A DNA stretch of 64,000 nt from Bacillota bacterium (GTDB lineage: Bacteria; Bacillota; UBA4882; UBA10575), in assembly GCA_012839115.1 (NCBI GenBank), contig DUNX01000022.1, positions 1 to 64,000 of the forward strand, in the 5' to 3' direction. The translations under genes were made by a program, and so were the position numbers. This document shows, piece by piece, positions 8,701 to 17,105 of the stretch. The notes beneath the pieces were generated by a model that was given only the letters and a program-made list of their open reading frames with translations, was not told the DNA's origin and did no database searches. Each line of letters begins with the position of its first letter. Position 1 is the first letter of the stretch.

Positions 8701-11197
8701 CTTCCCTGTTCAGAACCACATAACCGGCGGCGTATTCATTGCCAACTTGCCCGTACCCCTCGCTGAGCGGCTTGATCCCGATATACCGGCGGTAGGGGTA
8801 AAGTTCAACGCTCTGGTAAGCGCTGACCGCCCGGCCGCCCTCTTCGCTGACGGTAGCCTGGAAGACGGCGTTAATTATGGCAGGGGGCGCGAGCGCCATT
8901 GGGAATATATAGGAAAATTCGGCACGTCCCTCTTCATCCAGGGTTTTTTCACCTAATTCCTGGTGAATGGGGGTAAAACTCCGCTCGCGGTCGCCAAAGG
9001 TGTATGAACCATAACCGGCCGGGCGGAAATCCTTTGCCTCCAGGGTCACCTTGACCCCGGCCCGGCGCCCGGCAGCGGGCGGGCCGAAAAGGTTGACCCC
9101 TTCCACCAGGAGGGTAGCCCGGGTTCCCGGGGAGTAGGTGGAACGGTCGGCGGTGAGCGTCACTTTAATCCGGTCCGGCATAAACTCTTCCACACTGAAA
9201 GAAGCGGAACCGGTGGCCTCTTCGGCAATAAGCGCCCGTACCGAATATTTGCCGGTTTGTGCGTATTCGGGAATGGGTAACGAAAACTCACAGATCCCCT
9301 GGTCCCTGGTGTTACCCAGTAATTCCCGGAAAACCTGGCCGTCGGGTTGGCGGATCTCCAAACGGACCGGAAACTCCGGCGGGACCGTGACTTGCGGGCC
9401 ACGGACGACCGTGACCAGGTTGGCGGTATCCCCGGGGCGGAAAATATCCCGGTCCATGTAGATGAAGGTCTCGTACCCCTTTTCCAGGGTGGGACGGCCG
9501 CGGGTATCGAAATCGGCCATGGCGATCCGGCTGTCATTAAACTTGATAAAGGAAAAGTCCTCTCCTTCTTCGGCCAGGATAATAAAGGGCTCGAACTCTT
9601 CCCGTATCGTTCTGAGGTTGCGGAAGACGGCAACCCCTTGATTGTCCGTAGTGGCTGTGGCCATGGTCTGATTATTCTTGCTGAAGAGGGTTACGCTGAC
9701 CCGGGGTTTCGGTTTCAGATCCGTGAGGGAATTGACCCAGACCAGGAGGTCGTCGCCGCTCATCTTGGCGACCATCCCCAGGTCGGTGATGAACACATTT
9801 TTCAGGTCCCGGCGCCAACGGTAATCATGATCATAAGCGATTACCTGGAAAAACCCGCGGTGGGCGCCGGTCAGGTATTCGCCAAGGCTGATTGGTGTGG
9901 TTACCACCTGGTTTTTGGCGCTGGGGATCTCGATCACCTCTGATTCGATGACCTTGCCCATATGGGAGATGCCATACGAGTAATAAGCCGCATAGTAGTC
10001 GGAGTTATTAAAAAAGGTCACCAGGTTGTTCCTGTAGATCTTGCGGATTTCCAGGTTCACCCGGTCCACGTTGACCGTTTCCAGGCCCAGGTTAAGATGG
10101 CCGCGGCTGGAAAGGTACCGCCCGGGGGAGTTAAAGTTAAGGCTGGGTTCCAGATCACTAAAGGTGACAACCTGGGAGAAATCGCGGGCCAGCGGGTAAC
10201 CATCGAGGGCGGGCATACCGGCCAGGATTGTCATAGTGTAGCTGGCATGCGGTTGAAAACCGTTACTTCTGAGCAGGACCGTATTGCCCTTTCCCTCTAC
10301 CCGGAAAGAGACCTCCGGCCGGATCTGAATAAAGTTGGCGATGGAATCAAGTTCCGGCGGTTCTGAAAAGTTCAGGGCAATCCAAAGCGAGGTCTCATCA
10401 TTCTGCGGTGCGACACCGGTGACCGCCAGGGTTTTCTTCTCCCCGATCACCCGGGTTATTTTGAAATCATCGGCCAGGCCCAGGTCGCCTTCACGCCCCC
10501 GGAAACCCCGCGGCAGGAGCAACTCGACAACCTGCTGCTTGTCGGTGCGGGTCAGAGGGTCGCTGAGAAAAAGGAAAGACCGGCCGTTCTCTTGGTTTTG
10601 GAGGTGATAGCCGATGGCCCGGCCGTCCTGGAACCGTAATTGCAAGTGCTTTTGGAGTTCTTCGTGGTCGACCGGGTGGTTGAAAACCATCCGGATCTCC
10701 GCCACCAAACCTTTTGTTGCCGGCGGTTGCGGCGTTTTCAAATTGATCGCCGCGCTTTCCACATTTATCCGCGGGGTGGAAAACTCAATCTTCCGGCGGC
10801 CGGCGAAATTCTGCCGTTCAGCCAGGAAGAGACCGGGGTTAACCTCCGCACTGTAGGAAGTGGAAGGCCGGAAGGGGATTTCCGGGAGAAAGAGCAGTTC
10901 CTTCCGGGAAACCCACCGGAATCTACCCGGGACCTCCGGAGTGAACTGCACCAGCGGCTGGTCGATGGTTTTTCCAACCTCCTCCTCGGCCACCACCGGT
11001 CTGGAAAAGGTAAAGGTCAGATTGGAGCGCAGGTCAACATCACCGGCAGGCCGCGTCTCGACCAGGCGGATACTGTCGCCGCCCAAAACCAATCCTTTGC
11101 TAAGGAGAAAAACTACGGCCAGGAAAAACAGAACTACGAAAGGCAAGAGCAACCATAAAATCTTCTTATGTTTCTTCCCAACAATCACAGCAGCCAT
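5744..11197 (-). CDS. Bacterial alpha-2-macroglobulin family protein, thioester-containing
   Basis: About 1,817 residues. A cytoplasmic Lys-rich start and one membrane segment (ILWLLLPFVVLFFLAVVFLL) anchor a large extracytoplasmic chain of macroglobulin-type beta domains. The thioester motif CLEQ is intact at about residue 1354 (YPYGCLEQ), in the helical thioester domain. Such proteins trap attacking proteases and work with PBP1C, whose gene lies 220 bases downstream. In known bacteria this pair guards the periplasm, which hints at an outer membrane. Start: ATG at 11197 with GAGGAGG eight bases upstream; the frame is open further upstream to 11281 but across the promoter. Confidence 0.92.
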   Translation of the reverse strand: MAAVIVGKKHKKILWLLLPFVVLFFLAVVFLLSKGLVLGGDSIRLVETRPAGDVDLRSNLTFTFSRPVVAEEEVGKTIDQPLVQFTPEVPGRFRWVSRKELLFLPEIPFRPSTSYSAEVNPGLFLAERQNFAGRRKIEFSTPRINVESAAINLKTPQPPATKGLVAEIRMVFNHPVDHEELQKHLQLRFQDGRAIGYHLQNQENGRSFLFLSDPLTRTDKQQVVELLLPRGFRGREGDLGLADDFKITRVIGEKKTLAVTGVAPQNDETSLWIALNFSEPPELDSIANFIQIRPEVSFRVEGKGNTVLLRSNGFQPHASYTMTILAGMPALDGYPLARDFSQVVTFSDLEPSLNFNSPGRYLSSRGHLNLGLETVNVDRVNLEIRKIYRNNLVTFFNNSDYYAAYYSYGISHMGKVIESEVIEIPSAKNQVVTTPISLGEYLTGAHRGFFQVIAYDHDYRWRRDLKNVFITDLGMVAKMSGDDLLVWVNSLTDLKPKPRVSVTLFSKNNQTMATATTDNQGVAVFRNLRTIREEFEPFIILAEEGEDFSFIKFNDSRIAMADFDTRGRPTLEKGYETFIYMDRDIFRPGDTANLVTVVRGPQVTVPPEFPVRLEIRQPDGQVFRELLGNTRDQGICEFSLPIPEYAQTGKYSVRALIAEEATGSASFSVEEFMPDRIKVTLTADRSTYSPGTRATLLVEGVNLFGPPAAGRRAGVKVTLEAKDFRPAGYGSYTFGDRERSFTPIHQELGEKTLDEEGRAEFSYIFPMALAPPAIINAVFQATVSEEGGRAVSAYQSVELYPYRRYIGIKPLSEGYGQVGNEYAAGYVVLNREGQPIEASSLVAEVYRITWQSVYRRDAEGRYRFQSVEEKIKVHSEELPAASGEQVFRYIPKDYGRYQIVIRDTMEQGVQASLSFYASGWGFAPWAMDNPDKVQLTLEKSSYRPGETAQVQIKAPFTGKALVTVEREKVYSYQMIDLPENTGVVSIPVKEEYLPNVYVTVHLLRTPGDRDKTTPARAFGTVSLPLATSGQRLALHLEAPDEIRPHTEIKVKIAVPGAGEGTRLTLAAVDEGICQLTGYTGPDPMGFFYGKKQLAVASYDLYGMLLPEVEPAMTPGPPAGGMADEDAARRRHLTPVSLRRVIPVSLWSGILTLNKEKEAEVKLKIPQFNGTLRLMAVAFDGDKFGAAQEKRIVREPVVLTPTFPRFVAPRDRFTVPVSVFNGTGETGEFQLSLAADGPVTVTGPAKQSLRLAAGEEKNLLFTLEAGEAIGKVSFTLTASGKNVQVEHTEELPVRPPVPFTQHLFSGTVTADQPLVVKVEDEWFPGTEEYTLTLAPFPDLQLAGSLRYLLQYPYGCLEQITSKIFPLLYFDDLARIAGSDVFKGGNAATFLQAGIEIIESMSLRDGSFLYWPGGTYGNTWSSIYATHFLVEARKAGYAVADRVYRNALSYMQFLTKGSDDKAHALQCRVYALYVLSLAGRPQLSTMAYIKNHQFSKLSHYSRAQLAAAYFYAGDRETAMSLLPATTAASSGQRRETGGNFNSPVRADAIILSALADIDPENTATYRLVNRLNQAAKPGRWGTTQENAFAMMALGKIARKKTAGNYKGEVLLDGSVIARFDSDKEFKLSEARLAQGELTVRIEGEGECYYFLNSSGVPRRLTVSEYDRGLTVRREYLDRTGRPLAPDRITQGDLVIAEITLVAMEDNLENIAIVDLLPSGLEIENPRLQSRESIPWLARKDDFPVDYMDIRDDRLLLFTSLRKAGTYRFYYALRAVACGEFFLPPIKAECIYEPEIQSVAGSGYLAVIPRGAGSGEDAEQ

Positions 11198-11252
11198 GGC
11201 TTGCACCTCCTCAATGGATAAGGGCCCTGAACATAGGGCATCGCGTGCGCGC

Positions 11253-11281
11253 AATATATATAGGGACCGGATAATTGACAA
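11253..11281 (-). promoter_or_regulatory. Promoter for the A2M-pbpC operon
   Basis: On the minus strand TTGTCA (11281-11276) and TATATT (11258-11253) are 17 bases apart. The start point would fall within an alternating GC tract at 11241-11252, which is one of the dispersed repeats. The A2M start codon lies about 55 bases downstream. Confidence 0.65.
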
Positions 11282-11511
11282 TATTTTATTTCATTGTTAT
11301 TTTCTTTCTCCACCAGATAGATATTTCCTGCTGTCAAAGGGAGGGCGGGCGCGGTGTTTTACGCGTTTTATTTAATAAGAATGATACCTGGGGAGTGGTA
11401 TGGTTCTGCCTTTGGTAAAGAGGTTCTTCTTTCTTTGTTTATTCTAAAAGAAGGTAATCAAGGTTTTTTCGCGAATAAACGTAAGTTGATTATGAATGGG
11501 GAGGGATTTGG

Positions 11512-13875
11512 GTGCGATATGGATATTTCGACGATCAGCGGGGGGAGTATGTAATTGAAAGGCCGGATACGCCCATGTCTTGGATTAATTACTTGGGCAC
11601 GATGGATTATTGCGCAATTATTTCCAATAATGCGGCGGGATACTCTTTCTACCGTTCGCCTAAAAGCGGGAGGATGCTGCGGTTCAGGTTTAACAGTATC
11701 CCCATGGACCGGCCGGGCCGGTATATTTACCTCCACGACCACAAGAGCGGGGACTATTGGTCCGCCACCTGGCAACCGGTGGCCAAGCCCCTTGAGCAAT
11801 ACCGGTCGGTTTGCCGGCACGGGCTGGGTTATACCTGTTTTGAAAGTGAGTATGACGGGATAAAAACCAACTACCGGGTCTTTGTCCCGGTTGACCGCCC
11901 GTTGGAGATCTGGGAGGTTGAGGTGGAGAACCTTTCCGGCCAGGAACGCGACCTTTCTCTCTTCTCTTATGCCGAATGGTGTTTTTGGCATATAGACCAG
12001 GATTTAATAAATTTCCAGTACATTTTATATACCTGCCGGATGGGCTATGACGGCGACGGGATTATCGACTATACCCTGCGCTGGCCCGGGGGTGAAGAGG
12101 ATAAAGGGTTTATGGCTTCGGTGCTGCCGGTGACCGGTTTTGATACCGACCGGGAGGTTTTTATCGGTCCTTACCGGGATGAGGGGAGACCGGTGGCGGT
12201 GGAGAAGGGATCCTGTGGCAATTCGATTGCCGTCGGCGGTAATGCCTGCGCTGTCCTGCAAAACCGTTTCGTTTTGGCTCCCGGTACGAAAAAGCGGGCG
12301 GTCTTTCTTGTCGGGGTCGGCGATGCCCGGACCACCGGACGGGAGATCCGGGATTATTACTCCCACCCTGATGCGGTGGGAAAAGACTTTGCCGCCCTGC
12401 AGGAGTACTGGCGGAAGCGCCTGGCCAACTACGGGTGCAAAACACCGTCGCCGGTGGTGGACACCATGGTGAATATCTGGAACCAGTACCAGTGCCACAC
12501 CACCTTCAACTGGTCCCGTTCGGCTTCCTTTAATGAAGCCGGCGGCCGCGACGGCATCGGCTACCGCGATACCAACCAGGATACCCTGGGTGTGGTCCAC
12601 GCCATCCCGGATCTGGTCCGGGAGAAACTGTTGGTGCTCCTCAAAGGGCAATTGTCCGAGGGTTATGCCATGCACGGCTTCCAGCCCCTCTCTTGGAGCC
12701 AGGGGTCCCACAATATCCCGGAACCGGGGCGGATCTTCTCCGACGACCACCTTTGGTTGCTCCTTTCTGTACCCGCCTATATTAAAGAGACCGGTGATTT
12801 TGCCATTCTTGAAGAGGTGGTACCTTTTGCCGACCGGGAAGAGGCCACCGTTTACGAGCATCTCCGGCGGGCCCTTGAATTCTCCTGGGAAAAGCGGGGG
12901 CCCCACGGGCTTTTGCTGGGCCTGGCAGCTGATTGGAACGACTGTATCAATTTAAAGGGGAAAGGGGAAAGCATCTGGAGTACTTTCCTCTATTACCGGG
13001 CTTTGACCGAATTTGTTGAGTTGGCCCGGAGGACGGGGAAGGATGCCGATGTGCAACTCTTCACGGAGCGACGGACCGGGATCAAGGAACTCCTCGATAC
13101 CCATGCCTGGGACGGGGAGTGGTTTCTCCGGGGTTACCTGGACAGCGGCCGCAAACTGGGCGGGCGGGAGAGCGAGCAGTCGAAGATCTTCCTCAACAGC
13201 CAATCCTGGGCGGTCTTTTCCGGAGCCGCCACCGGGGAAAAAGCCCGCATGGCTTTGGACAGTATGCACCGTTATCTCGTAACCGAGCACGGCATTGTCT
13301 TGAACCACCCGGCTTACCGGGAGACCGACAACGAGATCGGGGCCATCACCAGCTTTCCTGGGGGCCTTAAGGAAAATGCGGGGATTTTCTGCCATGCCAA
13401 CACCTGGGCGGTGATTGCCGAGTGCCTCTTGGGCCGGGGCGACAAGGCTTTTGCCCTCTACACCTCCTTCCTGCCGGCCGCCAAGAACGACCGGGCGGAT
13501 CTTTACACAATGGAGCCCTATGTTTATGCCCAGTTCATTACCGGCATCGACCACCAGTATCATTTCGGGCGGGCCCGCAATTCCTGGCTGACCGGGACCG
13601 CCGCCTGGAGCTTTGTCGCGGTTTCCCAGTATATCCTGGGGATACGCCCGGACTACGACGGCCTGGTCATCGACCCCTGCATCCCGGCGGAGTGGGACGG
13701 CTTCGAGGCGACTAGGATCTGCCGGGGGAAAACCTTCCGGATTAAGGTGAAAAATCCGTCCCGTACCGGTTACGGTGTGAAAGAACTTAAAGTAAACGGC
13801 AGGGTTCTTCCGGGGAACCTCATCCCCTATGCAGAGGCGGCGGAAGAGAACGAGGTCGAAGTAACCCTGGGCTGA
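11512..13875 (+). CDS. GH94 disaccharide phosphorylase, probably N,N'-diacetylchitobiose or cellobiose phosphorylase
   Basis: 787 residues, the usual length of GH94 phosphorylases. The N-terminus (RYGYFDDQRGEYVI, then NAAGYSFY and RPGRYIYL) and C-terminus (WLTGTAAWSF, GFEATRICRGKTF) follow the family closely, with a strong resemblance to chitobiose phosphorylase as I remember it. The catalytic general acid is Asp474 in the ADWND motif. The enzyme would cleave a beta-linked disaccharide with phosphate to sugar-1-phosphate plus free sugar in the cytoplasm, saving ATP. Substrate is inferred. Start is GTG with GGGAGG seven bases upstream. No sugar transporter is adjacent. Confidence 0.88.
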   Translation: MRYGYFDDQRGEYVIERPDTPMSWINYLGTMDYCAIISNNAAGYSFYRSPKSGRMLRFRFNSIPMDRPGRYIYLHDHKSGDYWSATWQPVAKPLEQYRSVCRHGLGYTCFESEYDGIKTNYRVFVPVDRPLEIWEVEVENLSGQERDLSLFSYAEWCFWHIDQDLINFQYILYTCRMGYDGDGIIDYTLRWPGGEEDKGFMASVLPVTGFDTDREVFIGPYRDEGRPVAVEKGSCGNSIAVGGNACAVLQNRFVLAPGTKKRAVFLVGVGDARTTGREIRDYYSHPDAVGKDFAALQEYWRKRLANYGCKTPSPVVDTMVNIWNQYQCHTTFNWSRSASFNEAGGRDGIGYRDTNQDTLGVVHAIPDLVREKLLVLLKGQLSEGYAMHGFQPLSWSQGSHNIPEPGRIFSDDHLWLLLSVPAYIKETGDFAILEEVVPFADREEATVYEHLRRALEFSWEKRGPHGLLLGLAADWNDCINLKGKGESIWSTFLYYRALTEFVELARRTGKDADVQLFTERRTGIKELLDTHAWDGEWFLRGYLDSGRKLGGRESEQSKIFLNSQSWAVFSGAATGEKARMALDSMHRYLVTEHGIVLNHPAYRETDNEIGAITSFPGGLKENAGIFCHANTWAVIAECLLGRGDKAFALYTSFLPAAKNDRADLYTMEPYVYAQFITGIDHQYHFGRARNSWLTGTAAWSFVAVSQYILGIRPDYDGLVIDPCIPAEWDGFEATRICRGKTFRIKVKNPSRTGYGVKELKVNGRVLPGNLIPYAEAAEENEVEVTLG

Positions 13876-14020
13876 CCGTGTTGATCGGATCCGTTCCTCC
13901 GGCCTTCTCCGGCGGAAAAGTCATGCCGGTTAAAAAGCAACTTACGGGTACACAGAGGTGCGCGCCCCTCAGAAAAGACTGCCACAACAAACGTGCAATC
14001 GGGAGAAGACCATCAGGGAG

Positions 14021-14044
14021 ACGCGCACACCCCCTGCGTGCGCA
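14021..14044. repeat. GC-tract inverted repeat before the peptidase/barrel gene
   Basis: GCGCAC at 14023-14028 and GTGCGC at 14038-14043 form an inverted repeat in the 180-base gap between the GH94 gene and the next start codon. It belongs to the dispersed alternating-GC family. Confidence 0.6.
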
Positions 14045-14057
14045 AGGGAGTGATTTA

Positions 14058-16928
14058 GTGAAAGTCTTTTGGCATAGGCGACAATCGATTTTTATCTCTA
14101 TCTTCATGTTTGGGTTATTCCTGGCCGCAACCGGCAAGCCGGCGGTTGCCGGAATGCTGACCATGGAGACGCCGCATTTTAATATTCATTTTCGCGACAA
14201 TCCACATGCAGAAGAGACTGCGGCCCAGGTGGCGGGGATCGCCGAAGAGATCCACGCCACGCTTACGGAACGGATCGGGTATAAGCCCGCGGGGCGTACG
14301 GAGATCCATCTTCTTGAGACCTCCGATTTTGCCAACGGTTTTGCTGACGTAAGCTATTATAACCGGATCGGGATTTATCTGGTTTCTCCTACAGGAGAGA
14401 CGGGATGGACCTCCGGCCTTAGCATGAAGGTTGAAAGCTGGCTGCGGTTGGTGCTGACCCATGAGTATGCCCATATCCTGCACTTGGATATGAACGGGGG
14501 AGCTATCGCCGGTCTGCGCAGGATTTTTGGACGGGTACCTTATTTAACCACCCCGAATTTTATCCTCACAAACGCGTATATTGAAGGGTTTGCCGTCTAT
14601 GCGGAGACGGTTAATACCGGCGGCGGGCGGGGCGTGGATCCTTATTACGATATGTTTCTCCGGACAGCGGTCCTTACGGATACAGTTCCCACCTTCGACC
14701 AGATGCTTGGTATTTATTCACTGGACAACTGGCAGCCGGCGGGAACAGCCTATCTTTACGGCTGGTCACTGGTGGATTATATCGCCCGGCGGTACGGAGA
14801 AGAAAAATTGGCGGCAATTAACCAAAGCGCCGGCAGTTTGCGGACGATTGGTCTTTTTTCGGCACTAACCAGAAGTTTAGGCCTTTCCCCCCGGGTTTTC
14901 TGGGAGGAATGGCGCCGGGATTTGGAAGAACGCTACCAAGCCCAGGCCGCAGAGTTGGCAGCCGGCGGGCTCACAACTTTTGAAGAATTGACCGGCTCGG
15001 TGTTGGCAGCGCAACCTGCTTTCAGTCCGGACGGGAAGAGTCTTGCCTATATAACCCTGGGGAAAAAGACATTTTACCCCGGCCTTTACCTGCGTGATTT
15101 GTTATCCGGTGAAGACCAACAACTGGTGGCAGGGAGGGTTACCTCGCGGCCGGCCTGGTCTCCTGACGGGCGCTATTTGGCCTATACCAAACCGGACTAT
15201 GTTGACGAAGAAAGGCTATATAACGATATTTACCTTTACGATCTGGAACGGGGAGAGGAGAGACGGTTAACCCGGGGGGCCCGGGCCAAAGACCCGGCTT
15301 GGTTCCCTGCGGGCGATCGTCTGGTTTATGTAGCCTATGACAACCTGGAGACCTATTTATGCGGGTACGACCCGGCCACTGATGAGAGCGGGATAATATA
15401 TGCGGGCAGCAGGGAAATGCAATTTGCCACCCCGGTCTTCTCCCTGGACGGGGAGGAACTGGCGGTGGGGGTCTGGTTCCCCGGCGGCTACCATGGGATT
15501 GCCCTCCTAAAACATGACGGGTCCGATTTCCGCCTGCTCCTCTGTGACCAGGCCAATAACCGCAACCCGGTTTTTACCCCGGATGGCAAATATATCCTTT
15601 TTGACTCTGATCGCGATGGTACGCATAATATCTATGCCTTAGCCCCGGCTACAGGGGTTTTGCAAAAACTCACCAGTACGCTGACGGGTTTTTTTACTCC
15701 CGCTCCTGCGCCCAGGGGAGAAGAACTGGTCATAATGGCCTACGGGGCGGAGGGTTACCGCCTGGCCCGGGTGCGCCGGGAGGATCTTTCTTGGGAGCAA
15801 GTATCCTTTGCGGTGGAAACACCTCCCGCAGTTGCGATCAGCACCCCTACCAGTCTTGAAACGGAAAAATACCCGGTAAGAAAATACAGCCCCCTTCAGA
15901 CCCTAAAGCCCAAATACTGGCTGCCTGTTATAGAAGAAGATGCCGCCAAAGGCCTGCGGCTTGGGATCATGACCGGAGGTATGGACGTTCTGGAACGCCA
16001 TTCGTATCTGCTCCAGGTTTCTCACGGTTTCAAGAGCGGGAAACCCAATCTCCTCCTGGACTATTGGTATGACCCGCCTGGGCGCGCCGCCTTCTGCCTG
16101 CGGTTAGGTGCGGTCACGAAGAAGGCTGGAGCTGGAATTTGGTATAACCATTATACGCTTGATGCGGGAATCAGCCTTCTGTTCCCCGGTCTTTCAGTAA
16201 ACCAGGAAATTTTCAGCGGGTTTTCTCTGGAGCAGAGCGTGAATCAGCCGCCTTCGCCTGTACCGGAGGAAACACCGGTTTCCGGGTTGCTATATGCAGG
16301 CGTAAATGAACTGAAGGTCAGCGGTGAAGGGACGGCAAGCCACCGCCGCGAAAGAGGATTTGTGGCAGAATTCTGCTTTACCGGGCAGGAAACCGGTCTT
16401 GCCGGGGAGGGGTTTTGGAAAAAAGCCTGGCTCCTGCGGGGGGTGTCCCGGACTGCGCTAAAGATCTCCGCCGGCTTCTCGCAGTTGCCCGGGTATTTTC
16501 CGCTCGGGGGGCCTCATACCCTCGAACAATGGGAGAATATTTCCACTGGCAACCTGGGTGAGAGATATACGGTGCGCGGGTTCGACCCTGGCACTGTCAC
16601 GGGTAGCGGCTTTTTCTTACTGAATGCCGAAACCTACCCGTTCCGCATTCCGGTGGAAAAGGGCTTGTGGGATTGGCCAATCTTCTTTCGCCAAGTCAGG
16701 GGCGGGGGTTTTTTGGATGCCGGTTATGCGGCAGACAGTTGGGATTTTACTGAATCTGGCCTGATTGTCGCGGCGGGTACGGAGATCCGGTTGACCATGG
16801 ATTTTCTGTACGGGCCCAACACGTTGGATTTCCGGTTAGGGGCGGCTTGGCCCCTTTATCCGCGGGTACATGCGGGGAGCGAAGCCGGCGGCTGCCGTTT
16901 TTATATCGGGATGAGCAGCGAGTTTTAG
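14058..16928 (+). CDS. Secreted peptidase-MA / TolB-like propeller / Omp85-like barrel protein
   Basis: About 956 residues. A signal peptide (IFISIFMFGLFLAATG) ends near residue 33. A peptidase-MA-like zinc metalloprotease domain follows, with HEYAH at 135-139 and a downstream Glu in EGFAVYAE near 176. The middle has repeated PD40/TolB-type blades (FSPDGKSLAYI, WSPDGRYLAYT, FTPDGKYILFDSD). The last 300 residues are beta-rich and contain VRGF at about 839-842, like the loop-6 motif of Omp85 proteins, and the chain ends in Phe, the classical outer-membrane barrel signature. The start GTG follows AAGGGAG. The barrel call is inference from motifs; the protease and propeller calls are firmer. Confidence 0.75.
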   Translation: MKVFWHRRQSIFISIFMFGLFLAATGKPAVAGMLTMETPHFNIHFRDNPHAEETAAQVAGIAEEIHATLTERIGYKPAGRTEIHLLETSDFANGFADVSYYNRIGIYLVSPTGETGWTSGLSMKVESWLRLVLTHEYAHILHLDMNGGAIAGLRRIFGRVPYLTTPNFILTNAYIEGFAVYAETVNTGGGRGVDPYYDMFLRTAVLTDTVPTFDQMLGIYSLDNWQPAGTAYLYGWSLVDYIARRYGEEKLAAINQSAGSLRTIGLFSALTRSLGLSPRVFWEEWRRDLEERYQAQAAELAAGGLTTFEELTGSVLAAQPAFSPDGKSLAYITLGKKTFYPGLYLRDLLSGEDQQLVAGRVTSRPAWSPDGRYLAYTKPDYVDEERLYNDIYLYDLERGEERRLTRGARAKDPAWFPAGDRLVYVAYDNLETYLCGYDPATDESGIIYAGSREMQFATPVFSLDGEELAVGVWFPGGYHGIALLKHDGSDFRLLLCDQANNRNPVFTPDGKYILFDSDRDGTHNIYALAPATGVLQKLTSTLTGFFTPAPAPRGEELVIMAYGAEGYRLARVRREDLSWEQVSFAVETPPAVAISTPTSLETEKYPVRKYSPLQTLKPKYWLPVIEEDAAKGLRLGIMTGGMDVLERHSYLLQVSHGFKSGKPNLLLDYWYDPPGRAAFCLRLGAVTKKAGAGIWYNHYTLDAGISLLFPGLSVNQEIFSGFSLEQSVNQPPSPVPEETPVSGLLYAGVNELKVSGEGTASHRRERGFVAEFCFTGQETGLAGEGFWKKAWLLRGVSRTALKISAGFSQLPGYFPLGGPHTLEQWENISTGNLGERYTVRGFDPGTVTGSGFFLLNAETYPFRIPVEKGLWDWPIFFRQVRGGGFLDAGYAADSWDFTESGLIVAAGTEIRLTMDFLYGPNTLDFRLGAAWPLYPRVHAGSEAGGCRFYIGMSSEF

Positions 16929-17105
16929 CTTTGTTAAAAAACGGAAAAAAGACCGGCAGGGGAGAAGGAGAAAACGGGCCTGAAAAGAATGAAAAATTGT
17001 TTAATAAAGACAGGCCGTAAGGAACGCGCGGGCACGAGGCAGTAAGGAAAGGTTCACCAGGCGAAAAAGGGACGAGCCAGAAGAAAGGAGAAGGAGGAAA
17101 TAGAG

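Noticed and set aside
6692-8956. Two long plus-strand frames (340 and 383 codons) antisense to the A2M gene
   Set aside because: Their translations are low in recognisable motifs and mirror the conserved A2M sequence; no ribosome site fits.
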